64,000 bases of DNA from Streptomyces sp. CB03234 (GCF_001905885.1 NZ_LIYH01000002.1:1169591-1233590); one strand, 5' to 3'. Shown: positions 46,371-55,991, counted from the stretch's first letter. Numbers and translations are program-made. The notes: generated by a model from the letters alone, not told the origin.

Positions 46371-46580
46371 ATGGCAAAGGCGCTTCTCGGTTATGTCGGC
46401 GGTTCCGACCCGCGACTTCTCGCCGAGATGCGACGGCTTCAGCAGCGCGTCCAGGACCTCGAGTCCGAGCTCGTACGGATTCAGTCCGAGAACGATGCGC
46501 TGAACGCCGCCGCACACAGCGAGTCGCTGCTCGACGGCATCGACATCGACGTACCCAAGGCGGAGCCTGCGCTCACCTGA
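46371..46580 (+). CDS. Small conserved coiled-coil protein
   Basis: 69 residues: MAKALLGYVGGSDPRLLAEMRRL starts it, then a coiled coil (LQQRVQDLESELVRIQSENDAL) and an acidic end (LLDGIDIDVPKAEPALT). GGAGG lies at good distance from the ATG. No known domain is recognised; it seems conserved in Streptomyces next to smc. A long leader and a strong terminator make it a single-gene transcript. Confidence 0.85.
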   Translation: MAKALLGYVGGSDPRLLAEMRRLQQRVQDLESELVRIQSENDALNAAAHSESLLDGIDIDVPKAEPALT

Positions 46581-46656
46581 ACCCAGCCCCCGTCGGCAAG
46601 GCCCGTATCGGCACGTCGGTATCGGGCAGGGTGAGAAACACTCTCGCGAGATATGC

Positions 46657-46678
46657 AAGGGACGCTTCGGCGTCCCTT
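46657..46678 (+). terminator. Terminator after the small coiled-coil gene
   Basis: AAGGGACGC-TTCG-GCGTCCCTT, a perfect 9-bp stem with a UUCG tetraloop, is followed by CTTTCTTTTCC. It is one of the few classical T-rich terminators here. Confidence 0.95.
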
Positions 46679-46786
46679 CTTTCTTTTCCTTCCCCCGCCG
46701 TCACCGGCGTTCCACTGATCCTTAACCTCTGATCTGCCCTCCGCGTTCATGGGGCAAACGGGAAGCGGCGGGTAAAGTCCGGGGGC

Positions 46787-49700
46787 GTGCACCTCAAGGC
46801 CCTGACCCTGCGCGGTTTCAAGTCGTTCGCCTCCGCCACCACCCTCCGGTTCGAACCGGGAATCACGTGCGTCGTGGGGCCGAACGGCTCGGGCAAGTCC
46901 AATGTGGTGGACGCGCTCTCCTGGGTCATGGGGGAACAGGGGGCCAAGTCGCTGCGCGGCGGCAAGATGGAGGACGTCATCTTCGCCGGGACGACCGGCC
47001 GGCCGCCGCTCGGCCGCGCCGAGGTCTCCCTCACCATCGACAACTCCGACGGCGCGCTGCCCATCGACTACGCCGAAGTCACCATTACGCGGATCATGTT
47101 CCGGGGCGGCAGCAGCGAATACCAGATCAACGGCGACACGTGCCGGCTGCTCGATATCCAGGATCTCCTCAGCGACTCCGGTATCGGCCGGGAAATGCAC
47201 GTGATCGTCGGGCAGGGCCAGCTCGACTCCGTGCTGCACGCCGACCCGATGGGCCGCCGGGCGTTCATCGAGGAGGCCGCCGGCGTCCTCAAGCACCGCA
47301 AGCGCAAGGAGAAGGCGCTGCGGAAGCTGGACGCGATGCAGGCCAACCTCGCCCGCGTACAGGACCTCAACCACGAGCTGCGCCGTCAGCTCAAGCCGCT
47401 CGGGCGGCAGGCCGCCGTGGCGCGGCGGGCCGCCGTCATCCAGGCCGACCTGCGGGACGCCCGGCTGCGGCTGCTCGCCGACGATCTCGTACGCCTCCGG
47501 GAGGCGCTGGCAGCCGAGATCGCCGACGAGGCCGCGCTGAAGGAGCGCAAGGAGCGGGCGGAGGCCGAGCTGAAGGCGGCGCTCGCGCGGGAGGCGGCGC
47601 TGGAGGACGAGGTACGGCGCCTGGCGCCCAGGCTCCAGCGCGCCCAGCAGACCTGGTACGAGCTGTCGCAGCTGGCCGAGCGGGTGCGCGGCACGATCTC
47701 GCTGGCCGACGCGCGGGTGAAGAGCGCCACCGCCCCGCCGGTGGAGGAGCGGCGCGGCCGCGACCCCGAGGACCTGGAGCGGGAGGCCGCCCGGATCCGC
47801 GAGCAGGAGGCGGAGCTGGAGGCCGCGCTGGAGGCCGCCGAACGCGCCCTGGAGGACACCGTCGCCCACCGCGCCGAGCTGGAGCGAGGACTGGCGGTGG
47901 AGGAGCGGCGCCTGAAGGACGCGGCGCGGGCGATCGCCGACCGGCGCGAGGGTCTGGCCCGGCTGAGCGGCCAGGTGGGCGCCGCCCGCTCCCGCGCCGC
48001 CTCCGCGCAGGCCGAGATCGACCGGCTGGCCGCCGCCCGCGACGAGGCGCAGGAGCGGGCGGTCGCCGCGCAGGAGGAGTACGAGGCGCTCAAGGCGGAG
48101 GTCGACGGGCTGGACGCGGGCGACACCGAGCTCGCCGAGCAGCACGAGGCGGCCAAGCGGGAGCTCGCCGACGCGGAGGCCGCCCTCACCGCCGCGCGGG
48201 AGGCCGCGACCGCGGTGGAACGCAAGCGGGCCGCGACCCGGGCCCGGCAGGAGGCCCTGGCGCTGGGGCTGCGCCGCAAGGACGGGACGGGCGCGCTGCT
48301 GGGCGCCGCCGACCGCCTCGCCGGCCTGCTGGGCCCGGCCGCCGAGCTGCTCACCGTGACCCCCGGCTACGAGGTGCCGGTCGCCGCCGCCCTGGGCGCG
48401 GCCGCCGACGCGGTCGCGGTGCGGGACCCGGCGACGGCCGCCGAGGCCATCCGGCTGCTGCGCAAACAGGACGCGGGGCGCGCCGCGCTGCTGCTGGGCG
48501 GCCTGCCGGGCGGCCCCGACGGTGACGTACGCGAAGAGGGCCGTACGTACGCCGTGGACCTGGTGCGCGGGCCCGAGGAACTGATGCCGGCCGTGCGGCG
48601 GCTGCTGCGGGACGTCGTGGTCGTCGCCACCCTGGAGGACGCCGAGGACCTGGTGTACGCCCGTCCCGGGCTCGTCGCCGTCACCGCCGAGGGCGACGTC
48701 CTCGGGGCGCACGTCGCGCACGGCGGGTCGGCCGGGGCGCCGAGCCTGCTGGAGGTGCAGGCGTCCGTCGACGAGGCCGCCGCCCAGCTGGCCGAGCTGG
48801 CCGTACGGTGCGAGGAGCTGGCCGCCGCGCAGGCCGAGGCCACCGAGCGGCGCCGCGCCTGGGCCGCCCGGGTCGAGGAGCTGGCCGAGCGGCGCCGGGC
48901 GGCCGACCGGGAGAAGTCCTCCGTCGCGCAGGCTCTCGGGCGGCTCGCCGGGCAGGCGCGCGGCGCCGCGGGCGAGGCCGAACGGACCGCCGCGGCCGCC
49001 GCCCGCGCCCAGGAGGCCCTGGAGAAGGCCACCGAGGAGGCCGAGGAGCTGGCCGAGCGGCTGCTGGTCGCCGAGGAGGCGCCGGCCGAGGAGGAGCCCG
49101 ACACCTCCGTACGCGACCGGCTCGCCGCCGACGGCGCCAACGCCCGCCAGACCGAGATGGAGGCCCGCCTCCAGGTGCGTACCCATGAGGAGCGGGTCAA
49201 GGGCCTGGCCGGGCGCGCCGACGCCCTGGACCGGGCCGCGCGCGCCGAACGGGAGGCACGCGCGCGTGCCGAGCAGCGCCGCGCCCGGCTGCGCCACGAG
49301 GCCGAGGTCGCCGCGGCCGTCGCCTCCGGCGCCCGTCAGCTCCTCGCGCACGTCGAGGTGTCCCTCGTACGGGCCGAGCGGGAGCGGGCGGCTGCCGAGG
49401 CGGCCAAGGCGGCGCGCGAGCAGGACCTTGGGGCGGCCCGCGCCCGGGGCCGGGACCTGAAGGGCGAGCTGGACAAGCTCACCGACTCGGTGCACCGGGG
49501 GGAGGTGCTGGGCGCGGAGAAGCGGCTGCGCATCGAGCAGCTGGAGACGAAGGCGCTGGAGGAGCTGGGTGTGGAGCCGGCCGTCCTCATCGCCGAGTAC
49601 GGCCCCGACCAGCCGGTCCCGCCGTCCTTGCCCGCCGAGGGGGAAGAGCTTCCGGACGACCCGGACCATCCCCGCAACCAGCCGAGACGTTTCGTCCGCG

Positions 49701-50341
49701 CCGAACAGGAAAAGCGCCTGAAGTCGGCCGAACGGGCGTACCAACAGCTCGGAAAGGTGAACCCGCTGGCGCTGGAGGAGTTCGCGGCGCTGGAGGAGCG
49801 CCACCAGTTCTTGTCCGAGCAGCTCGAGGACCTGAAGAAGACGCGGGCCGACCTCCTTCAGGTGGTGAAGGAGGTGGACGAACGCGTCGAGCAGGTCTTC
49901 ACGCAGGCGTACCACGACACGGCCCGCGAGTTCGAGGGCGTCTTCTCGCGGCTCTTCCCGGGCGGCGAGGGACGGCTCGTGCTGACCGACCCCGACAACA
50001 TGCTCACCACGGGTGTGGACGTCGAGGCCCGCCCGCCCGGCAAGAAGGTCAAGCGCCTGTCGCTGCTGTCCGGCGGGGAGCGGTCGCTGACGGCCGTCGC
50101 CATGCTGGTGTCGATCTTCAAGGCGCGGCCGAGCCCGTTCTACGTGATGGACGAGGTCGAGGCGGCACTGGACGACACCAACCTCCAGCGGCTGATCCGG
50201 ATCATGCAGGAGCTCCAGGAGAGCTCCCAGCTGATCGTGATCACCCACCAGAAGCGAACCATGGAGGTCGCCGACGCGCTCTACGGCGTGTCCATGCAGG
50301 GAGACGGCGTCTCCAAGGTCATCAGCCAGCGCCTCCGCTGA
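46787..50341 (+). CDS. smc: Chromosome partition protein SMC
   Basis: 1184 residues, the condensin core that loads from parS sites and compacts chromosomes. Walker A is at 31-38 (GPNGSGKS); a long coiled coil is followed by the flexible hinge (around 510-650) and the return coil; the C-terminal ATPase has the LSGGERSLTA signature and Walker B YVMDEVEAALDD. The GTG at 46787 begins MHLKALTLRGFKSFA. The accessory scpAB genes are not in the window. Confidence 0.97.
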   Translation: MHLKALTLRGFKSFASATTLRFEPGITCVVGPNGSGKSNVVDALSWVMGEQGAKSLRGGKMEDVIFAGTTGRPPLGRAEVSLTIDNSDGALPIDYAEVTITRIMFRGGSSEYQINGDTCRLLDIQDLLSDSGIGREMHVIVGQGQLDSVLHADPMGRRAFIEEAAGVLKHRKRKEKALRKLDAMQANLARVQDLNHELRRQLKPLGRQAAVARRAAVIQADLRDARLRLLADDLVRLREALAAEIADEAALKERKERAEAELKAALAREAALEDEVRRLAPRLQRAQQTWYELSQLAERVRGTISLADARVKSATAPPVEERRGRDPEDLEREAARIREQEAELEAALEAAERALEDTVAHRAELERGLAVEERRLKDAARAIADRREGLARLSGQVGAARSRAASAQAEIDRLAAARDEAQERAVAAQEEYEALKAEVDGLDAGDTELAEQHEAAKRELADAEAALTAAREAATAVERKRAATRARQEALALGLRRKDGTGALLGAADRLAGLLGPAAELLTVTPGYEVPVAAALGAAADAVAVRDPATAAEAIRLLRKQDAGRAALLLGGLPGGPDGDVREEGRTYAVDLVRGPEELMPAVRRLLRDVVVVATLEDAEDLVYARPGLVAVTAEGDVLGAHVAHGGSAGAPSLLEVQASVDEAAAQLAELAVRCEELAAAQAEATERRRAWAARVEELAERRRAADREKSSVAQALGRLAGQARGAAGEAERTAAAAARAQEALEKATEEAEELAERLLVAEEAPAEEEPDTSVRDRLAADGANARQTEMEARLQVRTHEERVKGLAGRADALDRAARAEREARARAEQRRARLRHEAEVAAAVASGARQLLAHVEVSLVRAERERAAAEAAKAAREQDLGAARARGRDLKGELDKLTDSVHRGEVLGAEKRLRIEQLETKALEELGVEPAVLIAEYGPDQPVPPSLPAEGEELPDDPDHPRNQPRRFVRAEQEKRLKSAERAYQQLGKVNPLALEEFAALEERHQFLSEQLEDLKKTRADLLQVVKEVDERVEQVFTQAYHDTAREFEGVFSRLFPGGEGRLVLTDPDNMLTTGVDVEARPPGKKVKRLSLLSGGERSLTAVAMLVSIFKARPSPFYVMDEVEAALDDTNLQRLIRIMQELQESSQLIVITHQKRTMEVADALYGVSMQGDGVSKVISQRLR

Positions 50342-50429
50342 GCCGCCGGGGGTCCACCCCTGCCTGAAGGCTTCAAGTCATGAACGCAAGCCGACACGCC
50401 GTGCGCTCAGATTCACATCCCAAAGACTC

Positions 50430-50457
50430 TTGACTTCGAAACTTGAAGGAATAGTCT
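50430..50457 (+). promoter_or_regulatory. Promoter of the sugar permease gene
   Basis: TTGACT and TAGTCT are separated by 16 bp, close to the HrdB consensus. Half of an inverted repeat (50441-50449) lies inside the spacer. Confidence 0.6.
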
Positions 50458-50483
50458 CTGCAACGTTGCTTTTACCTTCAAGT
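50441..50483. promoter_or_regulatory. Inverted repeat over the permease promoter, probable operator
   Basis: ACTTGAAGG and CCTTCAAGT, perfect 9-bp arms separated by 25 bp. A related TGAAG-G-CTTCA palindrome lies further upstream at 50365-50375. The left arm sits between the -35 and -10 boxes, where a repressor would block polymerase. Confidence 0.55.
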
Positions 50484-50563
50484 GGTGGGCGGCGTGAAGT
50501 TGTGCGCCACTGGAAGGGCTCGCCCCCCATGCCCGGCGACGGCGCCGGGTACCAGGAGTTCAC

Positions 50564-51982
50564 GTGACCAGCACAGCGCAGCCACCGGCGTCGGGGGCCC
50601 GCGAGGCCCACCCCGACCACCTCGGCCATGTCATCTTCATCACGGCCGCCGCCGCGATGGGCGGATTCCTCTTCGGCTACGACAGCTCCGTCATCAACGG
50701 CGCCGTCGAGGCCATCCGCCACCGGTACGAGATCGGTTCCGGCACCCTCGCCCAGGTCATCGCGGTCGCCCTCGTCGGCTGCGCCATCGGTGCCGCCGTC
50801 GCCGGCCGGATCGCCGACCGCATCGGCCGCATCCGCTGCATCCAGATCGCCGCCGTCCTCTTCACCGTCAGCGCCGTCGGCTCCGCCCTGCCCTTCGCGC
50901 TCTGGGACCTCGCCATGTGGCGCGTGGTCGGTGGCTTCGCCATCGGCATGGCGTCGGTGATCGGCCCCGCGTACATCGCCGAGGTCTCCCCGGCCGCGTA
51001 CCGAGGCCGGCTCGGCTCCTTCCAGCAGGCCGCGATCGTCATCGGCATCGCCGTCTCCCAGCTGGTCAACTACGGCATCCTCCAGCTCGCCGACGGTGAC
51101 CAGCGCGGCGTGATCGCCGGCCTGGAGGCCTGGCAGTGGATGCTCGGCGTCATGGTCGTCCCGGCCATCCTGTACGGCCTGCTCTCCTTCGCGATCCCCG
51201 AGTCGCCCCGCTTCCTGATCTCCGTCGGCCGCAAGGACAAGGCCAAGGAGGTCCTCGCCGAGGTCGAGGGCCACAACGTCGATCTCGACGCCCGCGTACG
51301 CGAGATCGAGATCGCGATGCACCGCGAGCACAAGTCGACCTTCCGCGACCTGCTCGGCAGCCGCTTCGGCTTCCTGCCGATCGTCTGGGTCGGTATCGGC
51401 CTCTCGGTCTTCCAGCAGCTCGTCGGCATCAACGTCGCCTTCTACTACTCCGCGACCCTGTGGCAGTCGGTCGGCGTCAACCCGGAGAGCTCGTTCTTCT
51501 ACTCGTTCACCACGTCGATCATCAACATCGTCGGCACCGTGATCGCGATGGTCCTGGTCGACCGGGTCGGCCGCAGGCCGCTCGCCCTCGTCGGCTCCGC
51601 CGGTATGGCGATCGCCCTCGCCTTCGAGGCCTGGGCCTTCTCCGCCGACCTCGTCGACGGCAAGCTGCCCGCCACCCAGGGTGCCGTCGCCCTGGTCGCC
51701 GCCCACCTCTTCGTGCTCTTCTTCGCCCTCTCGTGGGGCGTGGTGGTCTGGGTCTTCCTCGGCGAGATGTTCCCCAACCGCCTCCGCGCCGCCGCCCTCG
51801 GCGTCGCCGCCTCCGCGCAGTGGATCGCCAACTGGACCATCACCGCGAGCTTCCCGTCCCTGGCGGACTGGAACCTCTCCGGTACGTACGTCATCTACAC
51901 GGTCTTCGCCGTGCTCTCCATCCCCTTCGTGCTCAAGTACGTGAAGGAGACCAAGGGCAAGGCGTTGGAGGAGATGGGCTAA
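50564..51982 (+). CDS. glcP: MFS sugar/H+ symporter, GlcP-like glucose permease
   Basis: 472 residues and 12 membrane segments of the sugar porter family. Signatures: GGFLFGYDSSVINGA in helix 1, RGRLGSFQQ, PESPRFL before the central loop, QQLVGINVAFYYS in helix 7 and DRVGRRPLAL. In S. coelicolor the glucose permease glcP1 lies at this position after smc, so glucose is the likely substrate. GTG at 50564. The palindromes over its promoter suggest sugar-dependent control. Confidence 0.9.
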   Translation: MTSTAQPPASGAREAHPDHLGHVIFITAAAAMGGFLFGYDSSVINGAVEAIRHRYEIGSGTLAQVIAVALVGCAIGAAVAGRIADRIGRIRCIQIAAVLFTVSAVGSALPFALWDLAMWRVVGGFAIGMASVIGPAYIAEVSPAAYRGRLGSFQQAAIVIGIAVSQLVNYGILQLADGDQRGVIAGLEAWQWMLGVMVVPAILYGLLSFAIPESPRFLISVGRKDKAKEVLAEVEGHNVDLDARVREIEIAMHREHKSTFRDLLGSRFGFLPIVWVGIGLSVFQQLVGINVAFYYSATLWQSVGVNPESSFFYSFTTSIINIVGTVIAMVLVDRVGRRPLALVGSAGMAIALAFEAWAFSADLVDGKLPATQGAVALVAAHLFVLFFALSWGVVVWVFLGEMFPNRLRAAALGVAASAQWIANWTITASFPSLADWNLSGTYVIYTVFAVLSIPFVLKYVKETKGKALEEMG

Positions 51983-52011
51983 TCCCCGCTGCCCCTCTCC
52001 TCGGAACGAGA

Positions 52012-52053
52012 ACTGCCCCGGTTCAGGCCCCGACGGCCTTGAGCCGGGGCAGT
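52012..52053. terminator. Stem-loop between convergent glcP and the oxidoreductase gene
   Basis: ACTGCCCCGG and CCGGGGCAGT, 10-bp arms, with further pairing of GGCC tracts in the 22-nt interior. It spans the 3' end of the oxidoreductase gene and can end transcripts in both directions. Confidence 0.7.
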
Positions 52054-53003
52054 ACGTTCTCGCCCAGCAGATGCAGCGCGCGCCACCCCTCGTCGACCGG
52101 CATCCCGCCACACAGCGGATGCAGTACGAGACCCCCGGCGCCCAGCGCCACGCACTCGTCGGGCGTCACCACCCGGTACACCCCCTCCGCCCGCAGCTCC
52201 TGAACCGTCGTCGCACGCGACCGCACCGCCGAGCGGATCCCCTCCGACTGCCAGGAGGCGTACGTCCGCGCCTCGTGCAGCAGGTGCTCCCCGTACACCG
52301 CCCACGTACGGTCCGGGTCCTCCGACAGGTGCAGCAGCGGCGTCGCCGCCGCCGGCATCACGCAGAAGCCCTCCGTCCCGAAGGCGGCCCGCTGCTCGTG
52401 GTAGTACGCCTCCAGCTCCGGCAGGTGCGCGCTCGGGAAGAACGGCAGGCCCAGCCGGGCGGCCCGCCGGGCGGCCGGCCGTGACGAGCCGCCCACCAGC
52501 AGCAGCGGGTGCGGCCGCGTGTACGGGCGCGGGGTGACCCGTACCGTACGGCCCTGGTACGTGAACTCCTCGCCCGTCCACGCCCGCAGCACCGTCTCCA
52601 GCAGCAGGTCCTGGAGCTGCCCGCGCCGGCCCCAGTCGACGCCGTGCGCCGCGTACTCCTCCGGCCGGTAGCCGATCCCCGCGACCGTCACCAGCCGCCC
52701 CTTCGACAGCAGGTCCAGTACGGCGACCTCCTCCGCCAGCCGCAGCGGGTCGTGCAGCGGGCCGATGACCGCCGAGACGGTGACACCGATCCGGCGGGTC
52801 GCGCCGAAGACCGCGCCGGCGAAGACCAAGGGTGAGGGCAGCCAGTTGTTCGCGGCGCCGTGGTGCTCCTCCGTCTGGACCGTGTCCACGCCGATGCGGT
52901 CGGCGTACGCGGCCATCTCCAGCGCCGCGCGGTAACGCCCGGCGAGGGCCTCGGGAGTCGCGCCGGGCGCCACGAGGTTGAACCGGACCACTGTGAAGGC
53001 CAT
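52023..53003 (-). CDS. LLM-class (luciferase-like) flavin-dependent oxidoreductase
   Basis: 326 residues, a bacterial-luciferase-like TIM barrel using FMNH2 or F420. MAFTVVRFNLVAPG, VQTEEHHG, VLDLLSKGRLVTVAGIGYRPEEY and LLVGGSSRPAARRAARLG are typical. The substrate is unknown. It lies 60 bp downstream of an NCS1 permease on the same strand, suggesting uptake followed by oxidation of a nucleobase-like or other heterocyclic compound. The ATG follows GGAGGGGG. Confidence 0.85.
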   Translation of the reverse strand: MAFTVVRFNLVAPGATPEALAGRYRAALEMAAYADRIGVDTVQTEEHHGAANNWLPSPLVFAGAVFGATRRIGVTVSAVIGPLHDPLRLAEEVAVLDLLSKGRLVTVAGIGYRPEEYAAHGVDWGRRGQLQDLLLETVLRAWTGEEFTYQGRTVRVTPRPYTRPHPLLLVGGSSRPAARRAARLGLPFFPSAHLPELEAYYHEQRAAFGTEGFCVMPAAATPLLHLSEDPDRTWAVYGEHLLHEARTYASWQSEGIRSAVRSRATTVQELRAEGVYRVVTPDECVALGAGGLVLHPLCGGMPVDEGWRALHLLGENVLPRLKAVGA

Positions 53004-53052
53004 GAGAAGTCCCCCTCCGCCGGACGGTGAACGCGGCGAAGAGGGACGTTAG

Positions 53053-53067
53053 CTGACGCGACGTCAG
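53053..53067. promoter_or_regulatory. Palindrome upstream of the oxidoreductase gene
   Basis: CTGACG-CGA-CGTCAG, perfect 6-bp arms, overlaps the permease stop codon and lies 50 bp before the oxidoreductase start. It could be a regulator site giving the second gene its own control. Confidence 0.45.
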
Positions 53068-54533
53068 ATGGAAACAGGGACGGATTCGGGCGCCGTCCTG
53101 GCCTCCTGGGGCTCCTGCCGCGAGCTGCGCGGCAGCACGCCGTACAGCACCGCCGCAACCACGATCGTCACCAGCCAGCCCAGACCGTTCGCACCGATCC
53201 ACGAACCGGCGAGCGGCCCGGCGAACCAGTCGACCTTCGTGAACAGCAGCCCCACCGCCAGCGCCACGCCCCACGCGGCCATCGCCTGCCACGCGAAGCC
53301 GCCCCGGTACCAGTAGGCGCTCGTCCGGGTGGTGTCCATCAGCGCCTCGCCGTCGTACGACGTCCGGCGCAGCATGTCGACGCCGAAGACGCCGATCCAC
53401 GCCGAGAACGCCACCGCCAGCAGCGTCAGGAACGAGATGAACGAGCCGATGAAGCTGGTCGCCACCACCATCAGCAGGAAGCCGAAGACCAGGGAGATCA
53501 CCGCGTTCACGCTGACCGCCCAGGCGCGCGGCACGTTGATGCCCAGCGTCTGCGCGGTGAACCCGGCCGAGTACATCGACATCGAATTGATCAGCAGCAT
53601 GCCGATCAGCGCGATCACCAGGTACGGCACCGAGATCCACGCCGGCAGCAGCTCGCCGATGAACGACACCGGGTCCTGCGCGGACGCCAGGCTCGGCGTC
53701 GACACCGCCATCACCGCACCCATCAGCACCATCGGCAGCACCACGATCCCGGCCCCGCCGACCGTGGAGGCGACCATCGCCCTCGACGACGCCGTACGCG
53801 GCAGATAGCGCGTGAAGTCCGGACCGGAGGGCACCCAGCTGATGCCGCCCGCCGCGATCGTGCCGATACCCGCGATCATCATCGCCGTCGAACCGGCCGG
53901 CCTGGCGAAGACGGCACTCCAGTCGGTGTTGGCGACCAGGTAGACCAGCACGAGGACGGAGAACGCGCCGAAGAGGTACGTGGACCACGTGCTGCACACG
54001 CGCAGGGCGTTGATGCCCAGACCGGAGACGAGGAAGGTCGCGGCGACGAAGAGGAGGAGGGTGGTGACGATGAGGACGGTGTTGCTCTTGATGCCGAAGA
54101 GCAGGTCGAGGACGGTGAGGACGGCGTACGCGCCCGTCACCGCGTTGATCGTCTCCCAGCCCCAGCGCGCCACCCAGATCAGCGTCCCCGGGAAGAGGTT
54201 CCCGCGCTGCCCGAACACCGCGCGGGACAGCGCCATGCCGGGGGAGCCGCCGCGCTTGCCCGCGATCGAGATCAGACCGACGATCCCGTACGAGAGGACG
54301 GGCGCGGCGATCGCGACGGTCAGCACCTGCCAGAAGTTCAGGCCGTTGAAGACGATCAGGCCGGCGCCCATGGTGAGCAGCAGCACACTGATGTTCGCCG
54401 CGACCCAGGTGGGGAACAGCTCCCGGATGTGACCGGTGCGCTCGGCATCGGGGACGGGCTCGAGGCCGCGGGTCTCTATCGCTGTCTCTGTCGCGGTCTC
54501 TGTCGCGCCTTCGGACTCGGAGGCGTGGGGCAT
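53064..54533 (-). CDS. NCS1-family permease (CodB-like purine/cytosine transporter)
   Basis: 489 residues with about 12 membrane segments. Family features: TWVAANISVLLLTMGAGLIVFNGLNFWQ in the first helix, SRAVFGQRGN, GISWVPSGPDFTRYLPR and SMYSAGFTAQTLGI. NCS1 proteins import nucleobases, hydantoins, allantoin or thiamine precursors. The N-terminal ATETATETAIE segment is a short threonine/glutamate repeat. The likely partner is the downstream LLM oxidoreductase. Confidence 0.88.
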   Translation of the reverse strand: MPHASESEGATETATETAIETRGLEPVPDAERTGHIRELFPTWVAANISVLLLTMGAGLIVFNGLNFWQVLTVAIAAPVLSYGIVGLISIAGKRGGSPGMALSRAVFGQRGNLFPGTLIWVARWGWETINAVTGAYAVLTVLDLLFGIKSNTVLIVTTLLLFVAATFLVSGLGINALRVCSTWSTYLFGAFSVLVLVYLVANTDWSAVFARPAGSTAMMIAGIGTIAAGGISWVPSGPDFTRYLPRTASSRAMVASTVGGAGIVVLPMVLMGAVMAVSTPSLASAQDPVSFIGELLPAWISVPYLVIALIGMLLINSMSMYSAGFTAQTLGINVPRAWAVSVNAVISLVFGFLLMVVATSFIGSFISFLTLLAVAFSAWIGVFGVDMLRRTSYDGEALMDTTRTSAYWYRGGFAWQAMAAWGVALAVGLLFTKVDWFAGPLAGSWIGANGLGWLVTIVVAAVLYGVLPRSSRQEPQEARTAPESVPVSI

Positions 54534-54671
54534 GGATCAGCTCCGTGCGGGAGGAGGGGGATTCCCCGCATCGTACGTTCCTGTCCATAAAGGTCCAAAC
54601 AGGGGCCTTGGTCCCGGGTGCATGCTCCGAGACCGCTCGACCGGGCGGTCGTGGCCGATACTGGACGGGTT

Positions 54672-55898
54672 ATGGAAATCCTCATCCTTGCTGTAGTCAT
54701 CGCTCTGGTCGCGGTCGGCGCGATCAGCGGCCTCGTGGTCAGCAGCCGCAAGAAGAAGCAGCTGCCGCCGCCCCAGGCGCCGTCGAGTACGCCGACCATC
54801 ACCGCTCCGCCCGCCGAGCCGCACGTCGGCGAGGAGGCGGAGACACCGCGGGAGGAACCGCGCCGCACCATCGAGGAGGTGGACCTCCCGACGGCCGAAG
54901 AGGCGCTGGAGGCCCCCGCCGCCGTCGAGGACCCGCTCGTCGCGGCGCCGCCCGCGCCCGAGATCGAGGTTCCGGAGCCGACCGCCGGCCGGCTGGTCCG
55001 GCTGCGCGCCCGGCTCGCCCGCTCGCAGAACACCCTGGGCAAGGGCCTGCTGACCCTGCTGTCGCGGGAGCACCTCGACGAGGACACCTGGGAGGAGATC
55101 GAGGACACCCTCCTCACGGCCGACGTCGGTGTCACCCCGACCCAGGAGCTGGTGGAGCGCCTGCGCGAGCGCGTGCGTGTCCTCGGTACGCGTACGCCCG
55201 AGGAGCTGCGCGCCCTGCTGCGCGAGGAGCTGCTCACCCTCGTCGGTACGGACCTGGACCGCACCGTCCACACCGAGAGCGACCTGGACACGCCGGGGAT
55301 CGTCATGGTCGTCGGCGTCAACGGCACCGGCAAGACCACGACCACCGGCAAGCTGGCGCGGGTGCTGGTCGCCGACGGCAAGTCGGTGGTGCTCGGCGCG
55401 GCGGACACGTTCCGCGCGGCGGCCGCGGACCAGCTCCAGACCTGGGGCGAGCGGGTCGGCGCACGCACGGTGCGCGGGCCGGAGGCGGGCGACCCGGCGT
55501 CGGTCGCGTACGACGCGGTGAAGGAAGGTATCGCCGAGGGCGCCGATGTGGTGCTCATCGACACGGCGGGCCGGCTGCACACCAAGACCGGTCTGATGGA
55601 CGAGCTGGGCAAGGTCAAGCGCGTCGTGGAGAAGCACGGCCCGCTGGACGAGATCCTGCTCGTCCTGGACGCCACGACCGGCCAGAACGGACTGGTCCAG
55701 GCGCGGGTCTTCGCCGAGGTCGTCGACATCACCGGCATCGTGCTCACCAAGCTGGACGGCACGGCCAAGGGCGGCATCGTCGTCGCGGTCCAGCGGGAGC
55801 TGGGCGTCCCGGTGAAGCTGGTCGGCCTGGGCGAGGGCCCGGACGACCTGGCCCCCTTCGAGCCGGAAGCCTTCGTCGACGCCCTGATCGGCGACTAG
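54672..55898 (+). CDS. ftsY: Signal recognition particle receptor FtsY
   Basis: 408 residues. Unlike E. coli FtsY it begins with a membrane helix (MEILILAVVIALVAVGAISG) and then an acidic Pro/Glu-rich linker to about residue 110. The NG domain follows, with P-loop GVNGTGKTTT, DTAGRLHTKTGLMDEL and TKLDGTAKGG. It docks the Ffh-ribosome complex at the membrane; ffh itself is 7 kb downstream. ATG at 54672. Confidence 0.97.
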   Translation: MEILILAVVIALVAVGAISGLVVSSRKKKQLPPPQAPSSTPTITAPPAEPHVGEEAETPREEPRRTIEEVDLPTAEEALEAPAAVEDPLVAAPPAPEIEVPEPTAGRLVRLRARLARSQNTLGKGLLTLLSREHLDEDTWEEIEDTLLTADVGVTPTQELVERLRERVRVLGTRTPEELRALLREELLTLVGTDLDRTVHTESDLDTPGIVMVVGVNGTGKTTTTGKLARVLVADGKSVVLGAADTFRAAAADQLQTWGERVGARTVRGPEAGDPASVAYDAVKEGIAEGADVVLIDTAGRLHTKTGLMDELGKVKRVVEKHGPLDEILLVLDATTGQNGLVQARVFAEVVDITGIVLTKLDGTAKGGIVVAVQRELGVPVKLVGLGEGPDDLAPFEPEAFVDALIGD

Positions 55899-55907
55899 CC
55901 TCCCACC

Positions 55908-55937
55908 GGGCGGGCGCCCTTCCGGGGGTGCCCGCCC
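55908..55937. terminator. Terminator between ftsY and the convergent prim-pol-like gene
   Basis: A 12-bp stem (GGGCGGGCGCCC with GGGTGCCCGCCC, one G-U pair) and TTCCGG loop starts 9 bp after ftsY. Confidence 0.85.
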
Positions 55938-55991
55938 CGGGGCGGGGCTGTGCCGGGCTTGCCCGTCCGGGCGGTGGGGGCGTGGCCCCCG

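Noticed and set aside
46481..50248. 1255-codon minus-strand open frame opposite smc
   Set aside because: It is the mirror of a real high-GC gene; the protein is Arg/Gly/Leu-rich low complexity without domains, and smc explains the coding signal.
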